From the NCBI GenBank assembly GCA_963765935.1, contig CAVXXX010000003.1:124001-188000 (forward strand): a DNA stretch of 64,000 bases, in the 5' to 3' direction. A program made the position numbers and the translations under genes. This document shows, piece after piece, positions 15,192 through 23,479 of the stretch; positions within the stretch are counted from its first letter, which is position 1; every line of letters starts with the position of its first letter. Below the pieces are notes generated by a model. The model had not been told where the DNA came from. It saw only the letters and a list, made by a program, of their open reading frames with translations, and ran no database searches. The stretch is from JAMXLG01 sp963765935. GTDB taxonomy: Bacteria; Vulcanimicrobiota; Vulcanimicrobiia; Vulcanimicrobiales; Vulcanimicrobiaceae.

Positions 15192-15791
15192 TCACGCGCG
15201 CAGCGTCTTGAGAATCAGCACGCCGAGCATCGCGCCGAACGTTGCAAAGGTTCGCGTTTCCGCTTCTTTGATGACGTTGCGATCCCACTCCCCTTGCTGA
15301 TCGGTTGCGGGTTCCGCCTGCGGAACGAGCGCGGGCACGCGCTCGCAATAGCGATCGAACTCTTCGCCGAATTGCGAACGAAGAAACTGCTCTTCGTGTG
15401 GAATGATCGTTGAATAGACCCCGGCCATGATACCGAGCGAACCACCGATGAGCGCGAGCTTTTGCGCGAGCGAATTCCTTCCGGTGAACGCAATCGAAAA
15501 TCCCAGCGCCGTGATGAAATTACCGACATAGAGCGGATTACGAACGTGCGCGTACGGTCCGGCGGTGATGAGTTTCGGCGCTTCGACAATATCGCCGCGC
15601 GTCGTTACGCCCGAATAGCCAACGGCCCAGCAGCGAACGAGTTCGCCCGCAATTGCGAGCGGTAGACCGACGGCCACGCTCGTCGCGCTCGGCTTTCCGA
15701 ATGCCGCAAGGACGGCAGCCGGAATCGAGAGCAGTGCGCCGCGGTTCTTGAAGACGAGCGCTTGAAATTCTTCGTTGCGTGGGTCGGTCAT
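15192..15791 (-). CDS. Isoprenylcysteine carboxyl methyltransferase-like membrane protein
   Basis: The ATG at 15791 overlaps the rmd stop as ATGA and gives 199 residues. Several membrane segments surround the family signature GPYAHVRNPLYVGNFITALG (about 94-113), and HEEQFLRSQFGEEFDRYCERVP follows, the characteristic E-x-x-L-x-x-x-F-G-x-x-Y-x-x-Y-like C-terminal motif. Proteins of this ICMT/PEMT-like family methylate small lipids or carboxylates at the membrane; the substrate here is unknown. The position next to GDP-sugar genes may be incidental. Confidence 0.8.
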   Translation of the reverse strand: MTDPRNEEFQALVFKNRGALLSIPAAVLAAFGKPSATSVAVGLPLAIAGELVRCWAVGYSGVTTRGDIVEAPKLITAGPYAHVRNPLYVGNFITALGFSIAFTGRNSLAQKLALIGGSLGIMAGVYSTIIPHEEQFLRSQFGEEFDRYCERVPALVPQAEPATDQQGEWDRNVIKEAETRTFATFGAMLGVLILKTLRA

Positions 15792-16717
15792 GAGGCGCTT
15801 GTAGTTCGGGCCGCTTCGTATATCTCCCGTATCGTCGTACGGAACGACATCTGCGGCTCCCACCCCGTCGCCGCGCGCAATTTCGTGTTATCGCCGACAA
15901 AGAGCGGCGTATCCGACGGCCGCATGCGCGCCGGATCTTCACGCACTTCCACCGGTACGTGGGCGGCGATAATCAGTTCGCGCAACGCATCGCGGATCGG
16001 ATATGCGACGCCGCTGCAAACGTTGTAGATTTCGCCCGCGAGCCCGGCGACCGCAAGCGCAACGTACGCGCGGACGACGTCGCGAACGTCGAGAAAATCG
16101 CGCTTCGCGTCGAGATTGCCAACATAGAGCACGGGATCGGCGCCGTGCGCAATCGCGGCGAGCTGCTTCGCAAAGTTACTCACGACGAAACGATCGCTTT
16201 GTCCCGGACCGATATGGTTGAACGCTCGCGCGATCACGACATCGAGACCGAACGACGCGGCCTCACCGAGCAACAGCAGCTCTGCCGCTGCTTTGCTTGC
16301 TGCGTAGGGATTGGCCGGCGCCGGCACTGTCGCTTCTTTCAATGGAAACGCGGTTTCCGGCTGTTTGCCGTAGACCTCGGCGGAACTCGTAAAGAGCAGC
16401 CGCGGCATACGTTCCGATTCGGAATAATCACGAATCGCGCGCGCAACGTTTGCCGTCCCGACGACGTTCGTTTCGTACGTCGTTTGCGGCGATTCCAGCG
16501 AATCGGGAACAAACGTCTGCGCGGCAAGATGAAAGACGACATCCGGTCGCGCGAGATCGAGCGCCGCGCGAATCGTCGCCACATCGCTTAAGTCGAGGGG
16601 GAAGGCCTCCGTGTCGTGGGGACCGCTGCACGCAAAAACATCGTCGCCCTGCGCCCCCAGCGCCGCAGTGAGGTAGTGCCCGACAAAGCCCGTCGCACCG
16701 GTGACGAGCGCGCGCAT
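15788..16717 (-). CDS. rmd: GDP-6-deoxy-D-mannose reductase-type epimerase/reductase
   Basis: This 309-residue extended SDR has the NAD(P) motif GATGFVGHYL at the N-terminus, serine in FTSSAEVYG and the Y-x-x-x-K pair in NPYAASKAAAE. The C-terminal RPSDTPLFVGDNTKL is typical of GDP-4-keto-6-deoxymannose reductases. Next to gmd it would complete GDP-D-rhamnose synthesis: Gmd makes the 4-keto intermediate and this enzyme reduces it. A GDP-fucose or other epimerase role is less likely because the protein is shorter and has the RMD-type C-terminus. It starts 4 bases after the gmd stop and overlaps the next gene. Confidence 0.85.
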   Translation of the reverse strand: MRALVTGATGFVGHYLTAALGAQGDDVFACSGPHDTEAFPLDLSDVATIRAALDLARPDVVFHLAAQTFVPDSLESPQTTYETNVVGTANVARAIRDYSESERMPRLLFTSSAEVYGKQPETAFPLKEATVPAPANPYAASKAAAELLLLGEAASFGLDVVIARAFNHIGPGQSDRFVVSNFAKQLAAIAHGADPVLYVGNLDAKRDFLDVRDVVRAYVALAVAGLAGEIYNVCSGVAYPIRDALRELIIAAHVPVEVREDPARMRPSDTPLFVGDNTKLRAATGWEPQMSFRTTIREIYEAARTTSAS

Positions 16718-16721
16718 CGCT

Positions 16722-18743
16722 CTAGACGCCGACCTGCGGAGCGAGACGATCGATATCCGCGCGCACCATCATCTCGACGAGCTCCTCGAACGTCACTTCC
16801 GGGTGCCAGCCGAGCACGCGCTTCGCTTTGGACGGATCGCCGATGAGAAGATCGACTTCAGCGGGACGCATGAAGCGTGGATCCTGCACCACATAGGGCT
16901 CGTACGATCCCAAGCCTGCGGCTTCAAATGCGATGCGCACGAACTCACGAACGCTGTGCGTGCGTCCATTCGCAATCACGTAATCGTCCGGCGCCGGATG
17001 CTGCAGCATCATCCACATTGCGCGAACGTAATCGCCCGCGAAGCCCCAATCGCGTTGCGCATCGAGGTTGCCCAGTCGCAGTTCCTTGGCAAGTCCAAGT
17101 TTAATTCGCGCAACGCCGTCGGTGATTTTACGCGTCACGAATTCCTTGCCGCGACGCGGGGAGTTATGTATAACTAACTCTCCCACGCCCGCGTGGAAGC
17201 GCTGCGTTTCGGTCGTCAGATCGTACAACCAGCCCTCGAAGTGAGGCTGTTCCTCGACCCGCTTTACGTCTCGCAGATCGCGACGGAGATGTGCGCCCTT
17301 GCCGCCCTGCGCGTTCGGGCTACGGAGGTTCATCGAATAGAACGGGCCGGGGCGTTCGCTGGGACCTGTCTCGACGTTGAGGACCACTTCTTGGCCCAGC
17401 GCTTTCCGAGCCATCCACCAGACGCCCATCGCAAGCACAGGCGAATTCGTCTTAACGTTTTTATAACGATACGTCGCATTACTGGCCTTCAGACCGTCGG
17501 TAGCATTATAACCTTCTAAGAAGGCTCGCCACACAGCTTCGCTTCCATTCAGAACGATTCGTGGAACGCGCTTCAGGCCATCGCGCGTGTAACACTCCTC
17601 ATAAAGCCACTCGAGAAAACGTGGCGCGCCATTTAGCGCCAACGAACCGACGACTCGACCTTCAACAAAGCCGGACGTGGTCGCAGAAAACTTCGTGTGG
17701 CCAAGCGTCTGCCGCGCCCATACCTCAGCAAAAAACTCGCGCAGCCGCTGGTCGGAATTGGTGAACTTACCTCTGACGCGGCCGTCTGTCATTGTCGCGG
17801 AGCCGTCGCCGACGAATGCACCGAGCATCCACGCGAATTCAAGTCCCGGATTCGAAAAACACGGTGCGTCAGGCAACGATGCACGGAGCATCTTGTCGCC
17901 TTCACAAACATTTTTCGCCTCGCGCTCCTCGCCATCGAGAAACATCACGTGGTCACCGGTGAGCGTCACTGTGCCGCAGCGTGCCTCAACTCGACGTACG
18001 GCTTTATTATCCACCACGGGTCTATGCCTATATGCCGTTCCACCGAGGACCTTTACGAATGCGGACCCATCCCAAACCTCGAGACCATCAAGCTCAAAAC
18101 GCTGAACCGTTGAGCCCTTTTCTCGTACACGCATGACGTCGCCGATCGGAACAACGTCAACTATGTCTCCTCGTTTGATGATAACGGGCGTGTTTGCGGG
18201 GACCGACTCGTGATTGAACAGTATTCCGCTCACCGCAAACATGTCATAGGATTCGCGATAATTCACTGTGATCCAATGGCCGTAGACTTTTGCAACGCCG
18301 TACGGACTGCGCGGATAGAACGGCGTCGATTCTTTTTGCGGCACCTCGACGACTTTGCCGAACATTTCGGAACTCGACGCTTGGTAGAAACGAATCTTCG
18401 GATCAACGGAACGAATTGCTTCCAGCACGCGCGTGACACCGAGCGCGGTAAATTCGCCTGTCAATACCGGCTGCGCCCACGACGCCGGGACGAATGATTG
18501 CGCGGCGAGATTGTACACTTCGCTCGGACGCACGTCATTCACGATCGTCGTGATCGACGTTTGGTCGAGGAGGTCGCCCGAGACGAAATCGATGTCGTCG
18601 AAAATATGTTGAATGCGCTCGTGCACGTCGGTTGACGTGCGGCGCGTCATACCGACGACGCGGTAGCCCTTCTCCAACAGTAATTCGGCAAGATACGAGC
18701 CGTCTTGCCCGGTTATCCCGGTAATAAGGGCGGTCTTTTTCAC
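16722..18743 (-). CDS. gmd: GDP-mannose 4,6-dehydratase precursor containing an intein
   Basis: The 673-residue reading frame is a GMD interrupted by an in-frame protein intron. N-extein residues 1-179 hold the NADP motif TGITGQDGSYLAELL, the Ser/Glu of QASSSEMFG and Tyr148/Lys152 of SPYGVAKVYG. C-extein residues 528-673 begin SPRRGKEFVTRK. Joined, the exteins give 325 residues, a normal GMD, and restore the conserved NHE-SPRRG substrate loop. GMD converts GDP-mannose to GDP-4-keto-6-deoxymannose. Function depends on splicing of residues 180-527. The gene is followed by rmd after 4 bases and preceded by a PilZ gene, all on the minus strand. Confidence 0.95.
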   Translation of the reverse strand: MKKTALITGITGQDGSYLAELLLEKGYRVVGMTRRTSTDVHERIQHIFDDIDFVSGDLLDQTSITTIVNDVRPSEVYNLAAQSFVPASWAQPVLTGEFTALGVTRVLEAIRSVDPKIRFYQASSSEMFGKVVEVPQKESTPFYPRSPYGVAKVYGHWITVNYRESYDMFAVSGILFNHESVPANTPVIIKRGDIVDVVPIGDVMRVREKGSTVQRFELDGLEVWDGSAFVKVLGGTAYRHRPVVDNKAVRRVEARCGTVTLTGDHVMFLDGEEREAKNVCEGDKMLRASLPDAPCFSNPGLEFAWMLGAFVGDGSATMTDGRVRGKFTNSDQRLREFFAEVWARQTLGHTKFSATTSGFVEGRVVGSLALNGAPRFLEWLYEECYTRDGLKRVPRIVLNGSEAVWRAFLEGYNATDGLKASNATYRYKNVKTNSPVLAMGVWWMARKALGQEVVLNVETGPSERPGPFYSMNLRSPNAQGGKGAHLRRDLRDVKRVEEQPHFEGWLYDLTTETQRFHAGVGELVIHNSPRRGKEFVTRKITDGVARIKLGLAKELRLGNLDAQRDWGFAGDYVRAMWMMLQHPAPDDYVIANGRTHSVREFVRIAFEAAGLGSYEPYVVQDPRFMRPAEVDLLIGDPSKAKRVLGWHPEVTFEELVEMMVRADIDRLAPQVGV
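17163..18206 (-). other. Intein with LAGLIDADG (DOD) homing endonuclease, inside gmd
   Basis: The 348-residue intein spans residues 180-527 of the precursor. Block A starts with Ser180 (SVPANTPVII). Block B has Thr262-x-x-His265 (LTGDH). The endonuclease has two LAGLIDADG helices, LGAFVGDG (Asp313) and FLEGYNATDG (Asp416). Block F is WLYDLTTETQRFHAG, and block G is VIHN with His526-Asn527, followed by the +1 extein Ser528. All splicing residues and both catalytic aspartates are present, so it looks able to splice and perhaps to home. Hand counts of sampled 60-base lines gave 43% (17461), 57% (17521), 62% (17761) and 48% (18001) G+C, against 62% in one flanking line. Confidence 0.95.
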
Positions 18744-18755
18744 GGTGCTCCGAGT

Positions 18756-19430
18756 CTAGTTGAGGATTTGGATGTTCGTGCCTTGATCGTCGAAAACGAA
18801 GCGCGTTTCGTAGATCTCCGCGCCTTCGGGACCGACCAGTTTCGACTGAATCGTCAATCGATGGACCAAAGCATTGTTGTGGCGCACGACGCCGGAGTAA
18901 AAGTACTGCACGAGCGGCGTTACGTTGTCTTGAAGCGGTGCTAAGCGGCGGCGCTCGACCAGGACCTGCAGGAGGCGCTGCTGGAGCGCGACGGGCAGTA
19001 ACCGGTTCGCATCGTCGGGCGTCATCCGGACGGTGACGAGCTCGTCTTGCGCCTTGTTGGCTTCGGCCACCGGCTTGTCGGTGGTATAGCGGATGATCGC
19101 GTCCCAGTCGTCGGCGGAGATACCGCTGAAGCGCATACCATAGCGCCAGACCGACTTACCTTGGTGCGACACGGTGTCTTGCCATACGGCCTTCGCGCGC
19201 ATCCGAAGGACGCGCGTTTCGATCGTCGCGCGAACCTCGAACTCGTCCCGGCCCACCGGCTCTTGCGTGAGCACGCACAAACCGCCGCCGCTTATATCCA
19301 ACCCGATCGCGGGTTTCTGCGTTAGGCCACCGTCGACCGATACGGTCGCCCGGTACGGCTTTCGCTTACGCGGATACTTGCGCCGGTTAGCATCTTTGCC
19401 GGTGAACCAACCAAGAAGGTCGCTAAGCAC
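18756..19430 (-). CDS. PilZ domain protein
   Basis: This 224-residue cytoplasmic protein has a PilZ domain at about 15-115. The c-di-GMP-binding elements are RRKYPRKRKPYRA near residue 17 and DISGGGLCVL near 44, about 27 residues later. The C-terminal 100 residues contain a leucine/arginine-rich helix (LQQRLLQVLVERRRLAPL) and a beta-rich tail, and match nothing recognised. It probably reports cellular c-di-GMP level to a partner. It lies 9 bases downstream of kamE and 13 bases upstream of gmd on the minus strand, so it may tie surface-polysaccharide synthesis to c-di-GMP, but that is inference. Confidence 0.85.
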   Translation of the reverse strand: MLSDLLGWFTGKDANRRKYPRKRKPYRATVSVDGGLTQKPAIGLDISGGGLCVLTQEPVGRDEFEVRATIETRVLRMRAKAVWQDTVSHQGKSVWRYGMRFSGISADDWDAIIRYTTDKPVAEANKAQDELVTVRMTPDDANRLLPVALQQRLLQVLVERRRLAPLQDNVTPLVQYFYSGVVRHNNALVHRLTIQSKLVGPEGAEIYETRFVFDDQGTNIQILN

Positions 19431-19439
19431 GGTGCCGGA

Positions 19440-20186
19440 TTATTGGCTACCGGCCGCCACCCGTCCCGCAAGCGTCGTCGCAACAAATGCAGCAACTTCG
19501 CTGGGAACGGTGCCGCGTCCGAACCCGGCGTCGTAGCCGAGTTCGCTCGCCATTAAATTCGTGACGCGGGGCCCGCCGCAGATCAGGACCACTTTGTCGC
19601 GCAACTGTTCGGCTTCGAGCAATTCAGCGAGCGCGGTGAAGTTTCTCATGTCGCTGCCCTTTTGCGTGACGACCTGCGATGCGAGGAGCGCGTCGACGGC
19701 GTGCTCCTTCGCGAACTTGACGAAATCTTCGACGGCGATTTGGCTACCCAGATTGAACGTCTCGAACGAGTGATAGCGTTCGAGACCGTAATCGCCTTTG
19801 TAGCCCTTCATGTTGAGAATCGCATCGATTCCGACCGTATGCGCGTCGGTTCCGATACATGCCCCCGCGATGCGGATCTTGCGCCCCAAGCGCTCGTGCA
19901 CGAATGCGTCGATCTCTTCCATCGACATCGCGTGTGTCTTTGCGGACGGCGCCTTGATGGTCGAGAAGTCAATGGTTTGCGGCGTGCTGCCGTAGACCAC
20001 AAAGAACGAAAAACCGGTCGCAATTTTGCGGCCTTCGACGACTTGCACGTCGGTGAATCCTATCTTCGTTGCGAGTTGACGCGCGGCTTCGTCGGCGGCT
20101 TCGCTCCACTCTACCGGCAGCGTAAACGACAACTGCACTTTGCCGTCGCCGATCGTATCGCCGTACGGTTTCACGATTTGCGTCAT
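19440..20186 (-). CDS. kamE: Lysine 5,6-aminomutase beta subunit
   Basis: This 248-residue protein carries the adenosylcobalamin base-off motif D-x-H-x-x-G (Asp114-Ala-His116-Thr-Val-Gly119) and the following conserved LNMKGYKGDYGLERYHSFE, in which Lys127 is the probable PLP Schiff-base lysine. The C-terminal Rossmann B12 domain has LICGGPRVTN and a GFGRGT loop. With KamD it migrates the terminal amino group of lysine (D-lysine or L-beta-lysine) to C5, the second step of lysine fermentation. Its start overlaps the kamD stop by 4 bases. Length matches the family. Confidence 0.94.
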   Translation of the reverse strand: MTQIVKPYGDTIGDGKVQLSFTLPVEWSEAADEAARQLATKIGFTDVQVVEGRKIATGFSFFVVYGSTPQTIDFSTIKAPSAKTHAMSMEEIDAFVHERLGRKIRIAGACIGTDAHTVGIDAILNMKGYKGDYGLERYHSFETFNLGSQIAVEDFVKFAKEHAVDALLASQVVTQKGSDMRNFTALAELLEAEQLRDKVVLICGGPRVTNLMASELGYDAGFGRGTVPSEVAAFVATTLAGRVAAGSQ

Positions 20187-21748
20187 GCCGTCACGCCTTC
20201 TCGAACCGGCGTCGACGACAACGCCTCTTCAAAAGGATTCCAATACTGCTCGTTGCGTTCGAAGACACCTTCGAATCCGCGTCCGCCGTCAGGTGAACGC
20301 GACACGTCGGCGAACACCGCCGCCTCGATGGCGTTCATCAGTCCCATATCGGAGACACGATGCAGCAGGGCCTCGCAGTCGGAAAGCACCGCTTGCGCGC
20401 GGCGTTCGATAATGCCGTCCGGCTTGAACGTAATCTCGTCGCCGAAGTGACGCGCGGTGTTCATGATGTAATTCGCGTTTTCGATCGAAAGCGTCCGGTC
20501 GCCGAGGAACGGCGTGTGGATCGCTTCGGTCAACATGCCGCAGAGATGGATCGTTTGCTTCGTCATGACCGACGTCAGATTGAACATCGCGTCGATCAAG
20601 TGGCCCTTGAAAATGTCGCCCGTCATGTGCTTGGTCGGCGGCATATATTTCAGCGGCGCTTTCGGAAAGATCTGACGCGCGAGCTGCGCCTGCGCGAGCT
20701 GGTACAAGAATCCGTCTTGCAGATCGGGATTGATTTCGTAGGCATCGCCTAGACCAATTTGCTCGTCCGGCATCCCGGCGTGATGCGCAAATTCTTCGTT
20801 GATGAACTGCGAAGCGAGCACGGCCGGCGCCTGTTCGACTGCATCGGCCGTCGTGAGATAGTTGTCTTCGCCGGTGTTGATGATAATGCCGGAATGCGCG
20901 TTGAGCATGCGGCTGAAGTGCTGATCGATGAAGGTGCGCTTCATGTTGATGTCGCGGAAGAGAATGCCGTACATCGAATCATTGAGCAGCATGTCGAGCC
21001 GTTCGAGCGCGGCCATCGACGCGATCTCGGGCATGCACAGGCCGCTCGCATAGTTGGTCAGCATGACGTAACGGCCTTCGCGTTCCGAGATGCCGTCGAG
21101 CGCTTCGCGCATGATTTTGAAGTTTGCCTGCGTCGCATACGTACCGCCGAAGCCTTCGGTCGTCGGACCGAATGGAACGAAGTCCAACAGCGATTGCCCG
21201 GTCGAGCGGATGACTGCAATGATTTGCGCGCCGGCTTCCGCCGCGGCAACGGCCGCCGTGCGGTCTTCGTAGATGTTGCCGCTCGCGACGATGACGTAGA
21301 GCAACGGCGGCGGCAATTGCGGAAAGCGCGCGAGCAGGTCTTCACGCTCCGCCCTCCGCGCGCCGATTCTATCGAGCGCTGCGGAGACATATGGGGCGAG
21401 CGCGCCGCGCGCCGCCGCGTCAGGAACATCCGCGAAGTCCTCGAGCTTGTGCAAACCGGCGGCGAGCGCATCACCGAGGGCCCGAGGTTCAAGGCCCGTC
21501 TCCGCCAGAGCGCGTCCAAATGCGAGGGCGATACCCCGCCGCCGGTCTTGCACATTCAAACTGTCGACGATCATGTTCGGGATTGGAACTTCATCGGCAC
21601 CAACGCCGTCGACGCCCAACAGCCGAAGAACCGAGCGCTCGACCGCGACGGTCGAATGGCCGGCGATGAACGAGCTTACGGGATCGACGATGGAGGAGGC
21701 GAGGTCGCGGCAGCGCTGCACGATGGCCGGGTCGAGACGGAGTTCCAT
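20183..21748 (-). CDS. kamD: Lysine 5,6-aminomutase alpha subunit
   Basis: This 521-residue protein is the large TIM-barrel subunit: PPLLYVIVASGNIYEDRTAA (about 147-166), STGQSLLDFVPFGPTTEGFGGTYATQ (about 182-207), the MLTNYASGLCMPEIA strand and the INTGEDNYLTT loop are all family hallmarks. It forms the adenosylcobalamin- and PLP-dependent radical enzyme with KamE. Other lysine-fermentation genes (kamA, kdd, kce, kal) are not in this window, though a thiolase/dehydrogenase operon lies 6 kb away. No cobalamin riboswitch is visible in the short gap upstream (21749-21807). Confidence 0.95.
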   Translation of the reverse strand: MELRLDPAIVQRCRDLASSIVDPVSSFIAGHSTVAVERSVLRLLGVDGVGADEVPIPNMIVDSLNVQDRRRGIALAFGRALAETGLEPRALGDALAAGLHKLEDFADVPDAAARGALAPYVSAALDRIGARRAEREDLLARFPQLPPPLLYVIVASGNIYEDRTAAVAAAEAGAQIIAVIRSTGQSLLDFVPFGPTTEGFGGTYATQANFKIMREALDGISEREGRYVMLTNYASGLCMPEIASMAALERLDMLLNDSMYGILFRDINMKRTFIDQHFSRMLNAHSGIIINTGEDNYLTTADAVEQAPAVLASQFINEEFAHHAGMPDEQIGLGDAYEINPDLQDGFLYQLAQAQLARQIFPKAPLKYMPPTKHMTGDIFKGHLIDAMFNLTSVMTKQTIHLCGMLTEAIHTPFLGDRTLSIENANYIMNTARHFGDEITFKPDGIIERRAQAVLSDCEALLHRVSDMGLMNAIEAAVFADVSRSPDGGRGFEGVFERNEQYWNPFEEALSSTPVREGVTA

Positions 21749-21807
21749 AGCCCGGCTATCTTAAGGACGAGGACCGCGTTTTCCTTAAAAGGGCGTCGTC
21801 GCGGGCA

Positions 21808-22581
21808 CTACGCCGGTGCTTGGAGCATCATGAACACGCCGACGGTCGTCAGAATTACGGCCATGCCGAATCGAAAGAGGACGTCGGGCAGTCGAACGTG
21901 GATGCGGGCACCGACAATAACGCCCGGGATGGCACCGAGTAGTAGCAGCCCCGAAAGCTTGGGATTGACATCCCCGAGTGCAGTGTGACCAAGCAGCGAC
22001 GGCACAAGCAAAATCACGGCGAACGCGAGATCCGTACCGACCATGCGTGAAAGCGCCACGCCCGGCAGCGCGATCAGCAGCAATGGGAGCATCAGCGATC
22101 CGGCACCGATCGACGTCAAACTTACCATCAGTCCGACGCAAAATCCCAAAATTGCCAACCGTTTGCGCGGACGAGCGACAAGCGCTGACGCGCCGGGGCG
22201 CAAGAACGGACGGATCGCAATCGCGGTTGCGGCAATCACGAGCGCAATCCCGAGAAGTAGTCGCAACGCGCGGTCGGCTTCGGAGTGAGCGAGGCGGACG
22301 TGCAGGACATCGGTTAAAGCGATTCCCACGACTGCACCGAGAACTCCACCCGGAGCCAATACTTTGAGCAATGCCCAATCGATCGTTTGCGCTCGCACGT
22401 GTGCAAACATCGCGACAACCTTCGTGACAAGCGCGAAGAGGAGGTCCGATCCGATAGCCGTCGCTGAAGGGACTCCCGATAGCACGAGCATCGGCGTCAC
22501 TAACGCGCCGGCTCCCACACCCGAATATGCAATTAACGCGCCGATGACAAACCCGGAAAGAACGTATGCGACCGGATTCAC
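21808..22581 (-). CDS. TSUP (TauE/SafE) family anion exporter
   Basis: This 257-residue protein has about eight membrane helices in two repeats. Each half carries the family's glycine-rich motif: VIGALIAYSGVGAGALVTPML at the start and VGLMVSLTSIGAGSLMLPLLL at about 150-170. TSUP proteins move sulfite, sulfonates, thiosulfate or related anions across the inner membrane; the substrate here is not determinable. It lies between kamD and rfbD on the same strand but with gaps of about 50-60 bases on both sides, so an independent transcript is possible. Confidence 0.88.
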   Translation of the reverse strand: MNPVAYVLSGFVIGALIAYSGVGAGALVTPMLVLSGVPSATAIGSDLLFALVTKVVAMFAHVRAQTIDWALLKVLAPGGVLGAVVGIALTDVLHVRLAHSEADRALRLLLGIALVIAATAIAIRPFLRPGASALVARPRKRLAILGFCVGLMVSLTSIGAGSLMLPLLLIALPGVALSRMVGTDLAFAVILLVPSLLGHTALGDVNPKLSGLLLLGAIPGVIVGARIHVRLPDVLFRFGMAVILTTVGVFMMLQAPA

Positions 22582-22630
22582 GCGCGAGTCTCCGCCATAG
22601 ACCGGCTATCGGGTGGCCGAATCGTTTTCT

Positions 22631-23479
22631 TTAAGAGGCCTTGTCGCGCAGGTACGACGCGATGCCGGCTGCCCATGAGGGCAACTGGATCCCAAGCAGT
22701 TCCAGCCGTGAGTTTGCAAGCGCCGAGTACGCCGGCCGGCGGGCGGCCGCTTCCCAGTCTTGCCCGCTGATCGGCTCGATCCGATGCTCGATTTTGGCGA
22801 GTTCAAGGGCTTTCGCTGCAAACTCGTACCACGAGACCGGACCGACGTTACAGGCATGGTACAAACCGTAATGCCGCGTCTCGACGAGTTTCCGGAGCGC
22901 CTCCGCAAGATGCCCCGCGTACGTCGGCGACGCGACAACGTCATTTACGACGCGAATCACTTCGCCGGCTCGCGCCCGCGTGATTATACGGTCGATGAAC
23001 GTGCCTTTAGACGCCGATGCAAAGACGCCGTAGACGCCGCAAGTACGAACGACGAATGCTTTCATGTCGCGCCGTAACACGAGCGATTCTCCCGCCCGCT
23101 TTGATGCACCATACACGGAGATCGGACGGTCGCAATCATCTTCCGTGTACGGTTGATCGGTCTGGCCGTCGAAGACGTAATCCGTGCTGATCGTGAGGAA
23201 CGCAACTCCCGCGCGCGCACAAGCCTCGGCCCATCCGTCCACCGCAAGCGCGTTTATGCGAAACGCTTCGGCTGCTTGTGTTTCGCACAGATCGACGTTA
23301 TGAAATGCAGCGCAATTAACTACGATCTCTGGATGAATCTTCTCGATCCACGAGTCCGCTCGATCCCACGCGCCGAGATCGAGCTCAGCGTGCGAGGGCG
23401 CAACGATCGAATCATCTGTCCACCGCGACGCGATCTCCCGGCCGAGTTGTCCCGAGCCACCGATGAGGAGAACCTTCAT
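22631..23479 (-). CDS. rfbD: dTDP-4-dehydrorhamnose reductase
   Basis: Starting at the ATG at 23479 gives 282 residues beginning MKVLLIGGSGQLGREIA, the NADPH motif of RfbD. TISTDYVFDG (about 102-111) and the Y-x-x-x-K pair in SVYGASKRAGE follow, with the C-terminal RPAYSALANSRLELLG. It makes the last step of dTDP-L-rhamnose synthesis, reducing dTDP-4-keto-L-rhamnose. rfbA and rfbB are intact at 30-32 kb, but the only rfbC in the window is broken. The upstream flippase gene on the same strand, also broken, ends at about 23480, so the two were probably co-transcribed. Confidence 0.93.
   Translation of the reverse strand: MKVLLIGGSGQLGREIASRWTDDSIVAPSHAELDLGAWDRADSWIEKIHPEIVVNCAAFHNVDLCETQAAEAFRINALAVDGWAEACARAGVAFLTISTDYVFDGQTDQPYTEDDCDRPISVYGASKRAGESLVLRRDMKAFVVRTCGVYGVFASASKGTFIDRIITRARAGEVIRVVNDVVASPTYAGHLAEALRKLVETRHYGLYHACNVGPVSWYEFAAKALELAKIEHRIEPISGQDWEAAARRPAYSALANSRLELLGIQLPSWAAGIASYLRDKAS

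Noticed and set aside
21749..21807. Possible cobalamin riboswitch upstream of kamD
   Set aside because: The gap is too short and shows no B12-box-like sequence; a distant riboswitch would have to lie in the TSUP gene.
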